Origin: Betaproteobacteria bacterium
GTDB taxonomy: Bacteria; Pseudomonadota; Gammaproteobacteria; Burkholderiales; SG8-39
Assembly (NCBI GenBank): GCA_016195915.1
Contig: JACPYS010000063.1
Span: 74,388-138,387 of the forward strand
Length of the DNA stretch: 64,000 nucleotides
Direction: 5' to 3'
Positions 28,348 to 37,276 of this stretch are shown piece by piece; positions within the stretch are counted from its first letter, which is position 1; each line of letters starts with the position of its first letter. The notes below the pieces were generated by a model. That model was not told the origin of the DNA, did no database searches, and saw only the letters and a program-made list of their open reading frames with translations. The translations under genes and the position numbers were made by a program.

Positions 28348-29925
28348 ATGACGCGCAGACTGTCCATCAGGGCGGCGCTTGCCGCATCCGCCGCCGTGCT
28401 CGCCTGCTTTGCATCGGGTGTGTTCGCGCAGGCGCAGAACACGCTCGTCTGGGGCACCTCGCAGGCGCCGCGGCATCTCAACCCGGCGGTGCAGTCCGGG
28501 ATCGCCACGATGATGCCCGGCGCGCAGATCTTCGCCAGCCCCTTGCGCTTCGACGACAAGTGGAATCCGCAACCCTACCTCGCGGAGAGCTGGAGCTTCC
28601 AGGACGACGGGCTGTCGCTGCTGCTGAAGCTGGTGCCGAACGCCACGTTTCACGACGGCCGTCCGGTCACATCGGAGGACGTCGCGTTTTCGATCATGAC
28701 GATCAAGGCGAATCATCCGTTCTCGTCGATGCTCGCTGCGGTGGACCGGGTGGACACGCCGGATCCGCGCATCGCGGTGATCCGCATGAAGCAGCCGCAC
28801 CCGGCGATCCTGTACGCGCTCAGCCCGCCGTTGTGTCCGATCCTCCCGAAGCACGTGTACGGGGACGGCATCGATCCGAAAAACCACCCGAAGAACAACG
28901 CACCGGTCGGCTCGGGTCCCTACAAGTTCGTGGAATTCAAGCCGGGCGAGCACATCATCCTGGAAAAGAACCCGAACTTTTTTATCAAGGGGCGCCCGCA
29001 CTTCGACCGGGTGATCTTCCGCATCTTCAAGGATTCGAACGCGCTCCTGCTCGCGCTCGAACGCAGGGAGGTCCACTACGTCCCGTTCTGGTCGGATCTC
29101 GCCTCGCTCGACGCACTGGCGAAAAAGCCGGGGCTCCTGATCACCGACAAGGGCGGCGAGGCGATCGGGCCGATCAATTGGCTCGCGTTCAACACGAAAA
29201 GGAAGCCGTTCGATGACGCGCGCGTACGCCAGGCCGTGTCCTTCGCGGTGGACCGCGAGTTCATCACCAGGAAGCTGCATGCCGGCCGCACCAAGGTCGC
29301 CACTGGTCCGATCGCGCCCGGGTCCCCGTTTTATACCGGCGCGGTGGAGACCTACAAGGTGAACCTCGAGCGGGCCAACAAGCTGCTCGACGATGCCGGT
29401 CTCAGGAAGGGCGCGAATGCCATGCGCTTCGCAGCGGCCGTGGACTTCCTTCCGGGCAACAACGAGCAGCAGAAGAACGTCGCGGAGTATCTCAAGGCGC
29501 AGCTGAAGAAGATCGGCGTCGACCTGACCGTGCGCTCCTCGCCGGACTTTCCCACCTGGGCGAAGCGTGTGGGCGGCCACGATTTCGACATGACGATGGA
29601 CTCGGTGTTCAACTGGGGCGACCCGGTGATCGGCGTGCACCGCACCTATCTCAGCTCGAACATCCGGCAGGGCGTGATCTGGTCGAACACCCAGAGCTAT
29701 TCGAACCCGAAGGTCGATGACCTGCTGGCGCGGGCCGGCGTCGAGCGCAATCTCGACAAGCGCAAGGCGCTGTACGGCGAGTTCCAGAAGATCGTGGTGG
29801 CGGAGGCGCCGATCGCGTTCATCAATCTGCTGCCCTACTACCAGGTCTACGACAAGAGCCTGAAAAACCTGCCGACCACGATCTGGGGCGCGGCTGCCCC
29901 GATCGACGAAATGCGCCGCGAGTAG
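28348..29925 (+). CDS. Family 5 extracellular solute-binding protein (peptide/opine-type ABC transporter)
   Basis: 525-residue periplasmic receptor of the DppA/OppA class, with a Sec signal ending near VFAQAQ. Features: the lobe I phrase HLNPAVQSGIATMMPGAQIF, FHDGRPVTSEDVAFSI and GSGPYKFVEFKPGEHI, and YSNPKVDDLLARA near the end. The ATG at 28348 has the ribosome site GGGGAGGG and is favoured over an in-frame GTG at 28318. Permease and ATPase genes follow directly. A close paralogue lies at 45581-47152, with stretches such as PLRFDDKWNPQPYLAESWSF identical in both. The ligand cannot be inferred. Confidence 0.93.
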   Translation: MTRRLSIRAALAASAAVLACFASGVFAQAQNTLVWGTSQAPRHLNPAVQSGIATMMPGAQIFASPLRFDDKWNPQPYLAESWSFQDDGLSLLLKLVPNATFHDGRPVTSEDVAFSIMTIKANHPFSSMLAAVDRVDTPDPRIAVIRMKQPHPAILYALSPPLCPILPKHVYGDGIDPKNHPKNNAPVGSGPYKFVEFKPGEHIILEKNPNFFIKGRPHFDRVIFRIFKDSNALLLALERREVHYVPFWSDLASLDALAKKPGLLITDKGGEAIGPINWLAFNTKRKPFDDARVRQAVSFAVDREFITRKLHAGRTKVATGPIAPGSPFYTGAVETYKVNLERANKLLDDAGLRKGANAMRFAAAVDFLPGNNEQQKNVAEYLKAQLKKIGVDLTVRSSPDFPTWAKRVGGHDFDMTMDSVFNWGDPVIGVHRTYLSSNIRQGVIWSNTQSYSNPKVDDLLARAGVERNLDKRKALYGEFQKIVVAEAPIAFINLLPYYQVYDKSLKNLPTTIWGAAAPIDEMRRE

Positions 29926-29933
29926 CGCGGGCG

Positions 29934-30911
29934 ATGGGTTTCGTAGGCTGGATCCTGCGGCGGCTCGCCTGGGCGGCGGGCCTGCTGCTCTCCGTAGCGG
30001 TACTGAATTTCAGCCTGATGCACATGGCGCCGGGCGATATCGTGCAGACCATCGTCGGCGAGATGGGCGGTGCGAGCGAGGAAACCATGGCGCAGCTGAC
30101 CAAAGCCTATGGCCTGGACCGCGGTTTTCTCGATCAATTGTGGATTTACGTCTCGCGCGTGGCCCAGGGAGACCTGGGCTATTCGTATTACTTCAATCGC
30201 CCGGTGCTCGGGCTGATCCTCGACCGGGTCCCGGCCACGGTGCTGCTCGTATTCACCGCGCTGGCGGTCGCCATCATCGCCGGCACCTTCCTCGGCGTCA
30301 TGTCGGCGCGCTACCCCGCGAGCTGGCTGGGGGCGCTGGTGACGATCACGGCGCTGTTCGGGTTTTCGGCCCCGGTGTTCTGGTCCGGATTGATGCTGCT
30401 GTTGCTGTTCGCCTCGGTGATCCCCATCCTGCCTGCGTCAGGAATGTACGACGTCGCGCAGGGCGCGACCGGAATCGCGTATGCGCTCGACGTGGCGCAC
30501 CATCTGGTGCTTCCGGCGTTGACGCTGGCCATCATCTATCTCGCGCTGTATTCGCGGCTGGCGCGCGCGAGCATGATCGAGGTGCTGGGCTCGGATTACG
30601 TGCGCACCGCGCGCGCCAAGGGCCTGTCGGAGAACAAGGTGGTGTTCAAGCATGCGCTGAGAAATGCGGTGCTGCCGGTGGTCACGGTGGCCGGGCTGCA
30701 GTTCTCGGCGATGCTCGCCGGAGCGGTGCTGGTCGAGACGGTATTCACCTGGCCGGGCATGGGGCAGCTCGCTTTCGAGTCGATCCTGCGGCGCGACAAC
30801 CAGCTCATTCTCGGCATCCTGCTGCTCTCGGCGGTGCTCGTGATCATCGGCAACCTGCTCACGGACCTCGCCTACCGCTTCGTCGACCCGCGGATCAGGA
30901 CCGATGGCTGA
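29934..30911 (+). CDS. ABC transporter permease, DppB-like
   Basis: 325-residue inner-membrane permease, the first of a heterodimeric pair. It begins ILRRLAWAAGLLLSVAVLNF, typical of DppB, and has the N-terminal helix and periplasmic domain of this class. The cytoplasmic coupling loop carries EVLGSDYVRTARAKGLSE. It starts 8 bases after the binding-protein stop. Its stop overlaps the next gene by 8 bases. Membrane segments are evident near residues 10-30, 95-125, 135-160, 190-210, 250-270 and 285-305. Confidence 0.95.
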   Translation: MGFVGWILRRLAWAAGLLLSVAVLNFSLMHMAPGDIVQTIVGEMGGASEETMAQLTKAYGLDRGFLDQLWIYVSRVAQGDLGYSYYFNRPVLGLILDRVPATVLLVFTALAVAIIAGTFLGVMSARYPASWLGALVTITALFGFSAPVFWSGLMLLLLFASVIPILPASGMYDVAQGATGIAYALDVAHHLVLPALTLAIIYLALYSRLARASMIEVLGSDYVRTARAKGLSENKVVFKHALRNAVLPVVTVAGLQFSAMLAGAVLVETVFTWPGMGQLAFESILRRDNQLILGILLLSAVLVIIGNLLTDLAYRFVDPRIRTDG

Positions 30912-31764
30912 AGAGCGGGCACGCGGGCCGTGGGGCGAGGCGTGGAGCGTGTTCGGGCGCAACTACGCAGCTCTAGTCGGCCTCGGTCTGCTGGCGCTCG
31001 TCGCGGCGATGGTCCTGGTGGGGCCGCTCGTGTACGGGGTGGATCCGTTCGAAATCGTCGGCGCGCCGAAAATGGGCCCGGGAATCGAGCCCGATGCACC
31101 CTTCGGCACCGATTATCTCGGCCGCGACGTGCTCGCGGGCTTGCTCAAGGGCGGGCGCCCAACGCTGATCGTGGGCATTTGCGCGGCGCTGATCACCACG
31201 ATCATCGGCATCACCATCGGGTCGCTCGGCGGCTTTTACGGCGGGGCCGTCGATGGCGCGCTCGGACGCGTGACCGAATTTTTCCAGGTGCTGCCGGCGC
31301 TGCTGTTCGCGATGGTGCTGATCACGCTGTTCACGCCATCGCTGCTGACCGTCACGCTCGCCATTGGCGTCGTTGCGTGGACCGGCATGGCGCGCCTGAC
31401 GCGCGCGGAGTTCCTGCGCATCAAGCAGCTGGAATTCGTGCGCGCCGCGCGTTCGATCGGCGCATCCAACGCGCGCATCATCTGGCGCGTGATCCTGCCC
31501 AACGCGCTGCCGCCGATCATCGTCTCCGCAACGCTCGCCACGGGCACCGCGATCCTGTTCGAAGCGGGGCTGTCGTTCCTCGGACTGTCGGACCCCAACG
31601 TGATGAGCTGGGGCATGATGATCGGCTCGAACCGCAACTACCTGCGCGAAGCGTGGTGGGCGGTGACGTTTCCGGGGGTGTGCATCTTCATCACGGTGCT
31701 CGCGATCAGCCTGGTGGGCGACGGACTGAACGACGCGTTCAATCCCAAGCTGCGCACTCGCTGA
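30904..31764 (+). CDS. ABC transporter permease, DppC-like
   Basis: 286-residue second permease. Family signs: the segment APFGTDYLGRDVLAGLLKGG, the coupling-loop region RAEFLRIKQLEFVRAARSIG, and GLSFLGLSDPNVMSWGMMIG near the end. The ATG overlaps the DppB-like stop, so translation is coupled. The partner of the preceding permease for moving the solute across the inner membrane. Confidence 0.95.
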   Translation: MAEERARGPWGEAWSVFGRNYAALVGLGLLALVAAMVLVGPLVYGVDPFEIVGAPKMGPGIEPDAPFGTDYLGRDVLAGLLKGGRPTLIVGICAALITTIIGITIGSLGGFYGGAVDGALGRVTEFFQVLPALLFAMVLITLFTPSLLTVTLAIGVVAWTGMARLTRAEFLRIKQLEFVRAARSIGASNARIIWRVILPNALPPIIVSATLATGTAILFEAGLSFLGLSDPNVMSWGMMIGSNRNYLREAWWAVTFPGVCIFITVLAISLVGDGLNDAFNPKLRTR

Positions 31765-31774
31765 GCCATAGCTG

Positions 31775-32770
31775 ATGGATTCTCTCCTCGAACTCGAGCA
31801 TCTGGAAGTCGAATTCGACACCTGGGACGGGCGCGTGCGCGTGCTCGACGGCGTGTCGTTCTCGCTCGCCGCCGGCGAGACGCTCGGCATCGTCGGCGAA
31901 TCCGGTTGCGGCAAGAGCATGACCGCGCTCGCGATCATGGGCCTGGTGCCCACGCCCGCCGGCCACATCACCGGCGGGTCGATCCGCTTCGCGGGCGAGG
32001 ACCTGGTGCGCGCCCCACAAGCCCGGCTGCGGCAGTTGCGCGGCAACCGCATCGCGATGATTTTCCAGGAGCCGATGACCTCGCTCAATCCGGTGTTCAC
32101 CGTGGGCGAGCAGATCGCCGAAGCGGCGCGCGAGCATCTCGGGCTCTCGGGGACGGAATCGCGCCACCGGTCGGTCGAGATGTTGCGCGCGGTGCACATT
32201 CCGGAAGCCGAAAAACGGGTCGATGAGTACCCCCACCAGTTCTCCGGGGGAATGCGCCAGCGCGTGATGATCGCAATGGCACTCGCCTGCGAACCGCAGG
32301 TGCTGATCGCGGACGAACCCACCACGGCACTCGATGTCACCGTGCAGGCGCAGATCTTCGATCTGCTGCAGGAGTTGCGCGAGACCAAGGGCACCGCCAT
32401 CGTGCTCATTACGCACGACATGGGCGCGATCGCCGAGATGACCGACCGGGTGATCGTGATGTACGCCGGCCGGCGCGTCGAGGAGGGCGCGGTAGAGGAC
32501 ATTCTCGACCGGCCGGCCCATCCCTACACGCGGGGCCTGCTCGCGTGCCGGCCGCAACTTCAACTGGGCAAGGGCGCAGTGCGTCCGGCGCTGCGCGAAA
32601 TCCCTGGCGTGGTGCCGCCACTGCACCTGCTCGGGCGGGGCTGCGCATTCGCGGAGCGCTGCCCCGACGCGATGCCGCGCTGCCGGGACGAGCGTCCCGT
32701 CGAGACCGTGGTGCGCGCGGGCCACGCCGCGGCTTGCTGGCTGCTCGATGAGCGGCGCGAGGCGGCATGA
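31775..32770 (+). CDS. ABC transporter ATP-binding protein, DppD-like
   Basis: 331-residue ATPase. Walker A is GESGCGKSM, the signature motif is FSGGMRQRVMIAMAL, Walker B leads into LIADEPTTALDVTVQAQ, and the switch histidine is in LITHDMGAIAEM. The C-terminal cysteine-rich segment (GRGCAFAERCPDAMPRC) is the usual Fe-S-like motif of the oligopeptide ATPases. It overlaps the following ATPase gene by four bases (ATGA). Confidence 0.95.
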   Translation: MDSLLELEHLEVEFDTWDGRVRVLDGVSFSLAAGETLGIVGESGCGKSMTALAIMGLVPTPAGHITGGSIRFAGEDLVRAPQARLRQLRGNRIAMIFQEPMTSLNPVFTVGEQIAEAAREHLGLSGTESRHRSVEMLRAVHIPEAEKRVDEYPHQFSGGMRQRVMIAMALACEPQVLIADEPTTALDVTVQAQIFDLLQELRETKGTAIVLITHDMGAIAEMTDRVIVMYAGRRVEEGAVEDILDRPAHPYTRGLLACRPQLQLGKGAVRPALREIPGVVPPLHLLGRGCAFAERCPDAMPRCRDERPVETVVRAGHAAACWLLDERREAA

Positions 32771-33777
32771 GCGAAACGCTGTTGTCGGTTGGCGATCTGC
32801 GTGTGCATTTTCCGCTGCGGCGCGCAATGCCGTTCGCGCCGCGCCGCACGGTGCGGGCGGTGGATGGCGTGAGCTTCGACGTTGCGCCGGGAACCACCTT
32901 CGGCATCGTCGGCGAATCCGGCTCGGGCAAGACCACGATTGCGCTCGCGGTGATGCGCCTTACGGATATCACCGGCGGTCGCGTGGCTCTTGGCGGAGAT
33001 GAGTTGTCCGCGCTCCATGGTGAGCGCTTGCGCGCGGCGCGCAAGAGGGTGCAGATGATCTTTCAGGACCCGTACTCCTCGCTCAATCCGCGCATGCGCG
33101 CCGGCGCGATCGTCGAGGAGCCGATGCAATTGATGGGTCTGGAGGACGACGCCGGGCGCAAGGCGCGTGCGCGGGAATTGTTCACGCAGGTCGGCCTGCG
33201 CGAGGACCAGCTGCAGCTGTTCCCGCACCAGTTCTCGGGCGGGCAGCGCCAGCGCATCGGCATTGCGCGCGCGCTGGCAACCAAACCCGAACTGGTGGTA
33301 TGCGACGAGCCGGTATCCGCGCTCGACGTGGCGATCCAGGCGCAGATTCTCAACCTGCTCACCGAACTGCAACGGCAATACGGGCTGACCTACCTGTTCA
33401 TTTCGCACGACCTTGGCGTAGTTCAGTACCTGTGCGACGAGATCGCGGTGATGTACCTCGGCCGCATCGTCGAGCAGGCGACACGCGAGGCCCTGTTCGA
33501 GAACCCGCTGCATCCGTACACCTGGGCCCTGCTCTCGGCGGTGCCTCGCCTGGGCCGCAGGCGGCGCGGCGCGGCCTCGCGCATCAGGCTCGAAGGCGAT
33601 CCGCCGAGCCCGATCAACCCGCCGGCGGGTTGCCGCTTCTCCACGCGCTGCCCGTTCGCCGAGGCGCGATGCCGCAGCGAGGAACCGCCGCTGCGTGAGG
33701 TGCATGCCGGGCACCGCATCGCCTGCCACCTGGTAGGGGAGGGCGGTGCTGTGCCCCACCGGCCGGGGCTCGATTGA
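32767..33777 (+). CDS. ABC transporter ATP-binding protein, DppF-like
   Basis: 336-residue second ATPase of the importer. Walker A is GESGSGKTT, the signature motif is FSGGQRQRIGIARAL, Walker B leads into VCDEPVSALDVAIQAQ, and the switch histidine is in FISHDLGVVQYL. The C-terminus has GCRFSTRCPFAEARC, the conserved cysteine motif. The ATG overlaps the DppD-like stop. This completes a binding protein, two permeases and two ATPases, so the uptake system is intact. Confidence 0.95.
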   Translation: MSETLLSVGDLRVHFPLRRAMPFAPRRTVRAVDGVSFDVAPGTTFGIVGESGSGKTTIALAVMRLTDITGGRVALGGDELSALHGERLRAARKRVQMIFQDPYSSLNPRMRAGAIVEEPMQLMGLEDDAGRKARARELFTQVGLREDQLQLFPHQFSGGQRQRIGIARALATKPELVVCDEPVSALDVAIQAQILNLLTELQRQYGLTYLFISHDLGVVQYLCDEIAVMYLGRIVEQATREALFENPLHPYTWALLSAVPRLGRRRRGAASRIRLEGDPPSPINPPAGCRFSTRCPFAEARCRSEEPPLREVHAGHRIACHLVGEGGAVPHRPGLD

Positions 33778-33835
33778 TTGGCGCGAACCTGGACCACGGC
33801 ACAGTGTCTTACGATTGTCTCAAACGGAGATCTCA

Positions 33836-34087
33836 ATGGCGACGACCAAGCGCTCGAGCAAGGGACAGGTAGTCCTTCCGAGCGCGGCACGCTTGGCGCG
33901 AAGATGGAAGGCGGGGACGAAGCTCGCCGTTGACAACCGGCCGGAGCGCGACCCGCTGCGGCCGGCGAAGCCGTTCGCAGAGACAAGCCTTGCGGATGTG
34001 GTCGGATCGGCGGGCTACAAGGGTCCGCGCAAAACTCTGCGGGATATGGAGGATGCGGTCCTGCGTGGAGGGCACAAGCGCAATTGA
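33836..34087 (+). CDS. Orphan AbrB/VapB-type antitoxin
   Basis: 83-residue swapped-hairpin AbrB-like DNA-binding protein. The N-terminus contains SSKGQVVLPSAARLARRW, the SKGQV(V/I)(I/L)P signature. The C-terminal part, with AKPFAETSLADVVG and GPRKTLRDMEDAVLRG, is the toxin-binding style tail of VapB antitoxins. A GGAGATC ribosome site precedes the ATG. A PIN-domain toxin normally follows in the same direction, but the next 20 bases run into an amidohydrolase gene on the other strand and no such ORF is present. It is therefore a solitary antitoxin or a remnant. Confidence 0.8.
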   Translation: MATTKRSSKGQVVLPSAARLARRWKAGTKLAVDNRPERDPLRPAKPFAETSLADVVGSAGYKGPRKTLRDMEDAVLRGGHKRN

Positions 34088-34110
34088 ATTAGAACTCGGC
34101 AATGTCGTCC

Positions 34111-35982
34111 TTAGGTGGGGACGCCTGAGCGCAGCGACGCACTTGCCCATGCGGCAATCCTGTGCATGGTGCTGCAAAGGTCTTCGCCCGCGCCGCAGCG
34201 CGATTGCGTCACCGGGCGGTAGCCGTGCGCCGTGGCGCGCGATGCAAGAGCGCTGCGTTGGAGGCGGTTGGCAGGGGCTGTGACAGGAAACACCTCGCCC
34301 TCGAACACGGTCCCCCATATTGCGATGTCCTTCAGTCCCATCGCGCCGGTTTCGTAGGGGTCGGCTTCGAGCACCGTGAAGTCGGCCTTCTTCCCTGCCA
34401 CGATGCTGCCAATCTCGTGGTCCATCCCGAGGGCGTGGGCGGCGTCGATGGTGATTCCGCGTAGCGCCTGCGTGAGCGATAGGCGCTCGGCCGGTGCGGC
34501 GACGCGGCCCGAGCGCGTGATGCGATTCGCCGCACACCACGCAAGGAACAGCGGCTCAGTGGGCGCCATCATGAAGTCCGAATGGAACGACACGGGAATT
34601 CCGGCCCGCAGCAGCGAGCCCGCGCGCACGATCTGCGAGGCGCGCTCGGGACCGAGGCCGAGCGCGGAGTAGCTGTCCGAGAGCGCGTGGACGTAGTAGG
34701 GGTTCACCGACGCGATGGCGCCGAGTTCCGCCATGCGGCGCGTCTGCGCGTTGGTGTGGAATCCCATGTGGTGCAGCGTGAAGCGATGGTCGAACCGCGG
34801 CCGCGCAGCCTGCGCGGCGGCGAGCGCGCCGAGCACCGAATCGACGCCACCGTCGCCGTTGACGTGCACGTGGATTGCGTAGCCCGCGTCCCAGCACACC
34901 CGCACGCCTTTCGCGAGAATTTCCGGCGACATCATCCATTCGCCCTGGTGGCCATCGATGTAGCCGGGTGCGTTCATGCGCATCAACTGCGAGAACATCG
35001 CACCGTCGGCGTAGAGTTTGATCGCCTTCAGGGTCTTCATGCGGCGCGTGTCGCGCACCGGCAGCATTGCGACAAGGTCCAGGACCCTTTCGAATCCGGG
35101 ATCTTCGGTAGGGCTCGGCTTGTGCCCGGACAGGCGGAAGCCCAGCGCCCCCGCGTGCGGAATGTTGTAGACCCGCAACGGCAGCCCGGGCCGCTCGACG
35201 ACGCTTTCCCATGCGGCGAACTCGTAGTCGATATCGAGAGAGCCAAAGGCCATGTCACCGGCGGTCGTGATGCCGCCACGATGCATCAGGCGCGCCATGC
35301 GCTCGAGACCCTGGTAGAACCACTCCTTGCGCAGGAAGTGCGGCATCAGCCGGGCGAGCAGCGTTTTCGTCCCGATCTCGAAAAAGTGGCCTTCCTCCCA
35401 GTTGATTTGCGGGTGCACCGCCGCTTCGCGCGTGAGCCCTGCGAATTCCAGCGCGCGCGTGTTCGCGAAGATTTCGTGGAAGGAGCGATGCCACACGATC
35501 ACGGGGCGCCCGGGTGAGATCTCGTCGAGCTCCGAACGGCGGGGCCGCCGGCCGTGGAAGCCATGGTGGAAGCCCCAGGACGCGAGCAGTTCGCCGGTAG
35601 CGCGGTGATCTTTCACAGCGACTTTCAGCCGGGCAAGCCACTGTTCGCGGTTGTTTGCCGCCTTGGCGATCGATCCGTCGGCCATGCGCCAGTCCTCGGG
35701 CGCGATGATCGCCGTGGGCAGCAGCAGCGCGCCGAGCCACGGGTGGACGTGGTTGTCGATCAGGCCGGGCATCAGCACCTTGTCGCGGAAGCGCTCGTCG
35801 ATGCGCACCTCGCGTCCTTCGCGCCACGGGCCCATCGACTCCAGGTCGCCGACCGCCGCGATGCGATCGCCGATCACAGCCACCGCGGTTGCGTCGGGCA
35901 GCGATTCGTCCATGGTGACGACGCGCCGCGCGAGATAGATGGTCATCGGCTCTCTTGCGGCAGTTCCTGTTGTTTGGGTCAA
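34111..35982 (-). CDS. Amidohydrolase-superfamily enzyme (amidohydrolase 3, YtcJ-like)
   Basis: 623-residue metal-dependent hydrolase. The N-terminal small domain starts at IYLARRVVTMD. The first metal motif is DNHVHPWLG, a candidate carboxylated lysine lies in AIKLYADGAMFS, and further histidines lie in HVHVNGDGG and FTLHHMGFH. The C-terminal return strand has GSIVAGKKADFTVLEADP. The chosen start is a TTG at 35982 with AGGAG at good distance. An ATG at 35946 would remove 12 residues and is a reasonable alternative. The gene is divergent from a GlxA-type regulator. The substrate is unknown; the family usually cleaves amide or C-N bonds. Confidence 0.87.
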   Translation of the reverse strand: MTQTTGTAAREPMTIYLARRVVTMDESLPDATAVAVIGDRIAAVGDLESMGPWREGREVRIDERFRDKVLMPGLIDNHVHPWLGALLLPTAIIAPEDWRMADGSIAKAANNREQWLARLKVAVKDHRATGELLASWGFHHGFHGRRPRRSELDEISPGRPVIVWHRSFHEIFANTRALEFAGLTREAAVHPQINWEEGHFFEIGTKTLLARLMPHFLRKEWFYQGLERMARLMHRGGITTAGDMAFGSLDIDYEFAAWESVVERPGLPLRVYNIPHAGALGFRLSGHKPSPTEDPGFERVLDLVAMLPVRDTRRMKTLKAIKLYADGAMFSQLMRMNAPGYIDGHQGEWMMSPEILAKGVRVCWDAGYAIHVHVNGDGGVDSVLGALAAAQAARPRFDHRFTLHHMGFHTNAQTRRMAELGAIASVNPYYVHALSDSYSALGLGPERASQIVRAGSLLRAGIPVSFHSDFMMAPTEPLFLAWCAANRITRSGRVAAPAERLSLTQALRGITIDAAHALGMDHEIGSIVAGKKADFTVLEADPYETGAMGLKDIAIWGTVFEGEVFPVTAPANRLQRSALASRATAHGYRPVTQSRCGAGEDLCSTMHRIAAWASASLRSGVPT

Positions 35983-36090
35983 GGTGCGCTCCTGGGATCG
36001 CGAATAAGACTACGGTATTCCGCGAGCCAAGTGGCGACGTGACCGAAGTGGCCTAGAATTTGCCTGATCCGGACATCCCGATCGAAGGGC

Positions 36091-37107
36091 ATGAACGCTT
36101 CCCGTCTGTTGCGCAACCCCATCGGCTTCCTGCTGCTGCCGCGCTTCACGGTGATCGCGCTTTCCTCGGCGATCGAGCCGCTGCGCATCGCCAATCGCTA
36201 CGTCACGACGAAATACGTCTGGCGGCTGATCTCGATGGACGGCGCGCCGGTGCCGGACGGGAACGGGCTGCCGATCCAGCCGGATTGCTCCATCGAGCGG
36301 GCCGGGGCGCTCGGCACCCTGCTGGTCTGCGCCGATCACGATCCCGAAAAACCCGTCACACGGCGCCTGGCCGCGTGGCTGCGCGCGCTCGACCATGCCG
36401 GGACAACCCTCGGCGGCATCGACACCGGCGCCTTCACGCTCGCGCGCGCCGGCTTGCTCAAGGGGCGCCGTGTGACCGTGCATTGGGAAGTCGTCGACGT
36501 GTTTCGCGAGCGCTATCCAGGGATCGAGGTCACGCAGTCGCTGTTCGAAGCCGATCGAGATCGGCTGACCTGCGCGGGCGGCGTGGCGGTGATCGACATG
36601 ATGTTGCATGCGATTGCCGCGGACCACGGGCAGGCGATTGCGGCTCGCGTGGCCGAGCATTGCCTGCACGATCACATGCGCAACGCTTCGGAACTGCAAC
36701 GTATGACGCTGGCGCAGGGCGCGCGGCACCGGAATACGAAATTGCTCGCCGCGATCCGTCATGTCGAATCGCGGCTCGATACCGTTACCGGCACCCATGA
36801 GATCGCGCTGCAGGCAGGGCTGTCGACCCGGCAGCTGGCACGTCTTTTCCGGACGCATCTGGGCGAGAGTCCGGCGCGCTACATGCTGAGGTTGCGCCTG
36901 GAGCGGAGCCGGCAGCTGCTGCGGCGAACTGCGATGCCGGTGGTCGAAGTCGCGATCGCCTGCGGATTCGTCTCGCAGGCGCATTTTTCGCGGCGTTACC
37001 AGAGGATGTTCGGTTGCGCGCCGCGCGACGAGCGCGGCGCACCGCAACCCGGCCAGATGCCGGTGATGGATTCCGAAAAAGGGGTAGGGAATTTTCAGTT
37101 GCCATAA
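36091..37107 (+). CDS. GlxA-type AraC-family transcriptional regulator
   Basis: 338-residue regulator with an N-terminal DJ-1/PfpI-like glutaminase-fold domain (residues about 10-200) and a C-terminal AraC helix-turn-helix pair (about 225-325). The loop is GGIDTGAFTLARAGLL, with Asp in place of the catalytic Cys, as usual in this non-enzymatic regulator group (CdhR/GbdR type). The recognition region includes STRQLARLFRTHLGESPARY. It is divergent from the amidohydrolase with 108 bases between starts, so control of that gene is likely. Relatives respond to quaternary amines such as carnitine or betaine, which would suit a nitrogenous substrate, but this is inference. Confidence 0.9.
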   Translation: MNASRLLRNPIGFLLLPRFTVIALSSAIEPLRIANRYVTTKYVWRLISMDGAPVPDGNGLPIQPDCSIERAGALGTLLVCADHDPEKPVTRRLAAWLRALDHAGTTLGGIDTGAFTLARAGLLKGRRVTVHWEVVDVFRERYPGIEVTQSLFEADRDRLTCAGGVAVIDMMLHAIAADHGQAIAARVAEHCLHDHMRNASELQRMTLAQGARHRNTKLLAAIRHVESRLDTVTGTHEIALQAGLSTRQLARLFRTHLGESPARYMLRLRLERSRQLLRRTAMPVVEVAIACGFVSQAHFSRRYQRMFGCAPRDERGAPQPGQMPVMDSEKGVGNFQLP

Positions 37108-37243
37108 GTGGGGAGTAAGTGGCTGGCGAACTCGATCACCGGCAGGCCGATCGTGGGCGGCGAGGGGATGGACACCGCGTTCGTTGCGCTGACGTGAGGG
37201 CGGACGGGCGGGCACGCGCTACTTTAGCCCAGGACGATGCCGC

Positions 37244-37249
37244 TATACT
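37244..37249 (+). promoter_or_regulatory. Possible -10 box of hsdR
   Basis: TATACT matches TATAAT at five positions and lies 27 bases before the hsdR ATG. No good -35 box is found at 16-18 bases upstream, so this is a weak call. Confidence 0.25.
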
Positions 37250-37276
37250 CGGCGCAGAACGATCACAACGGCCGCA

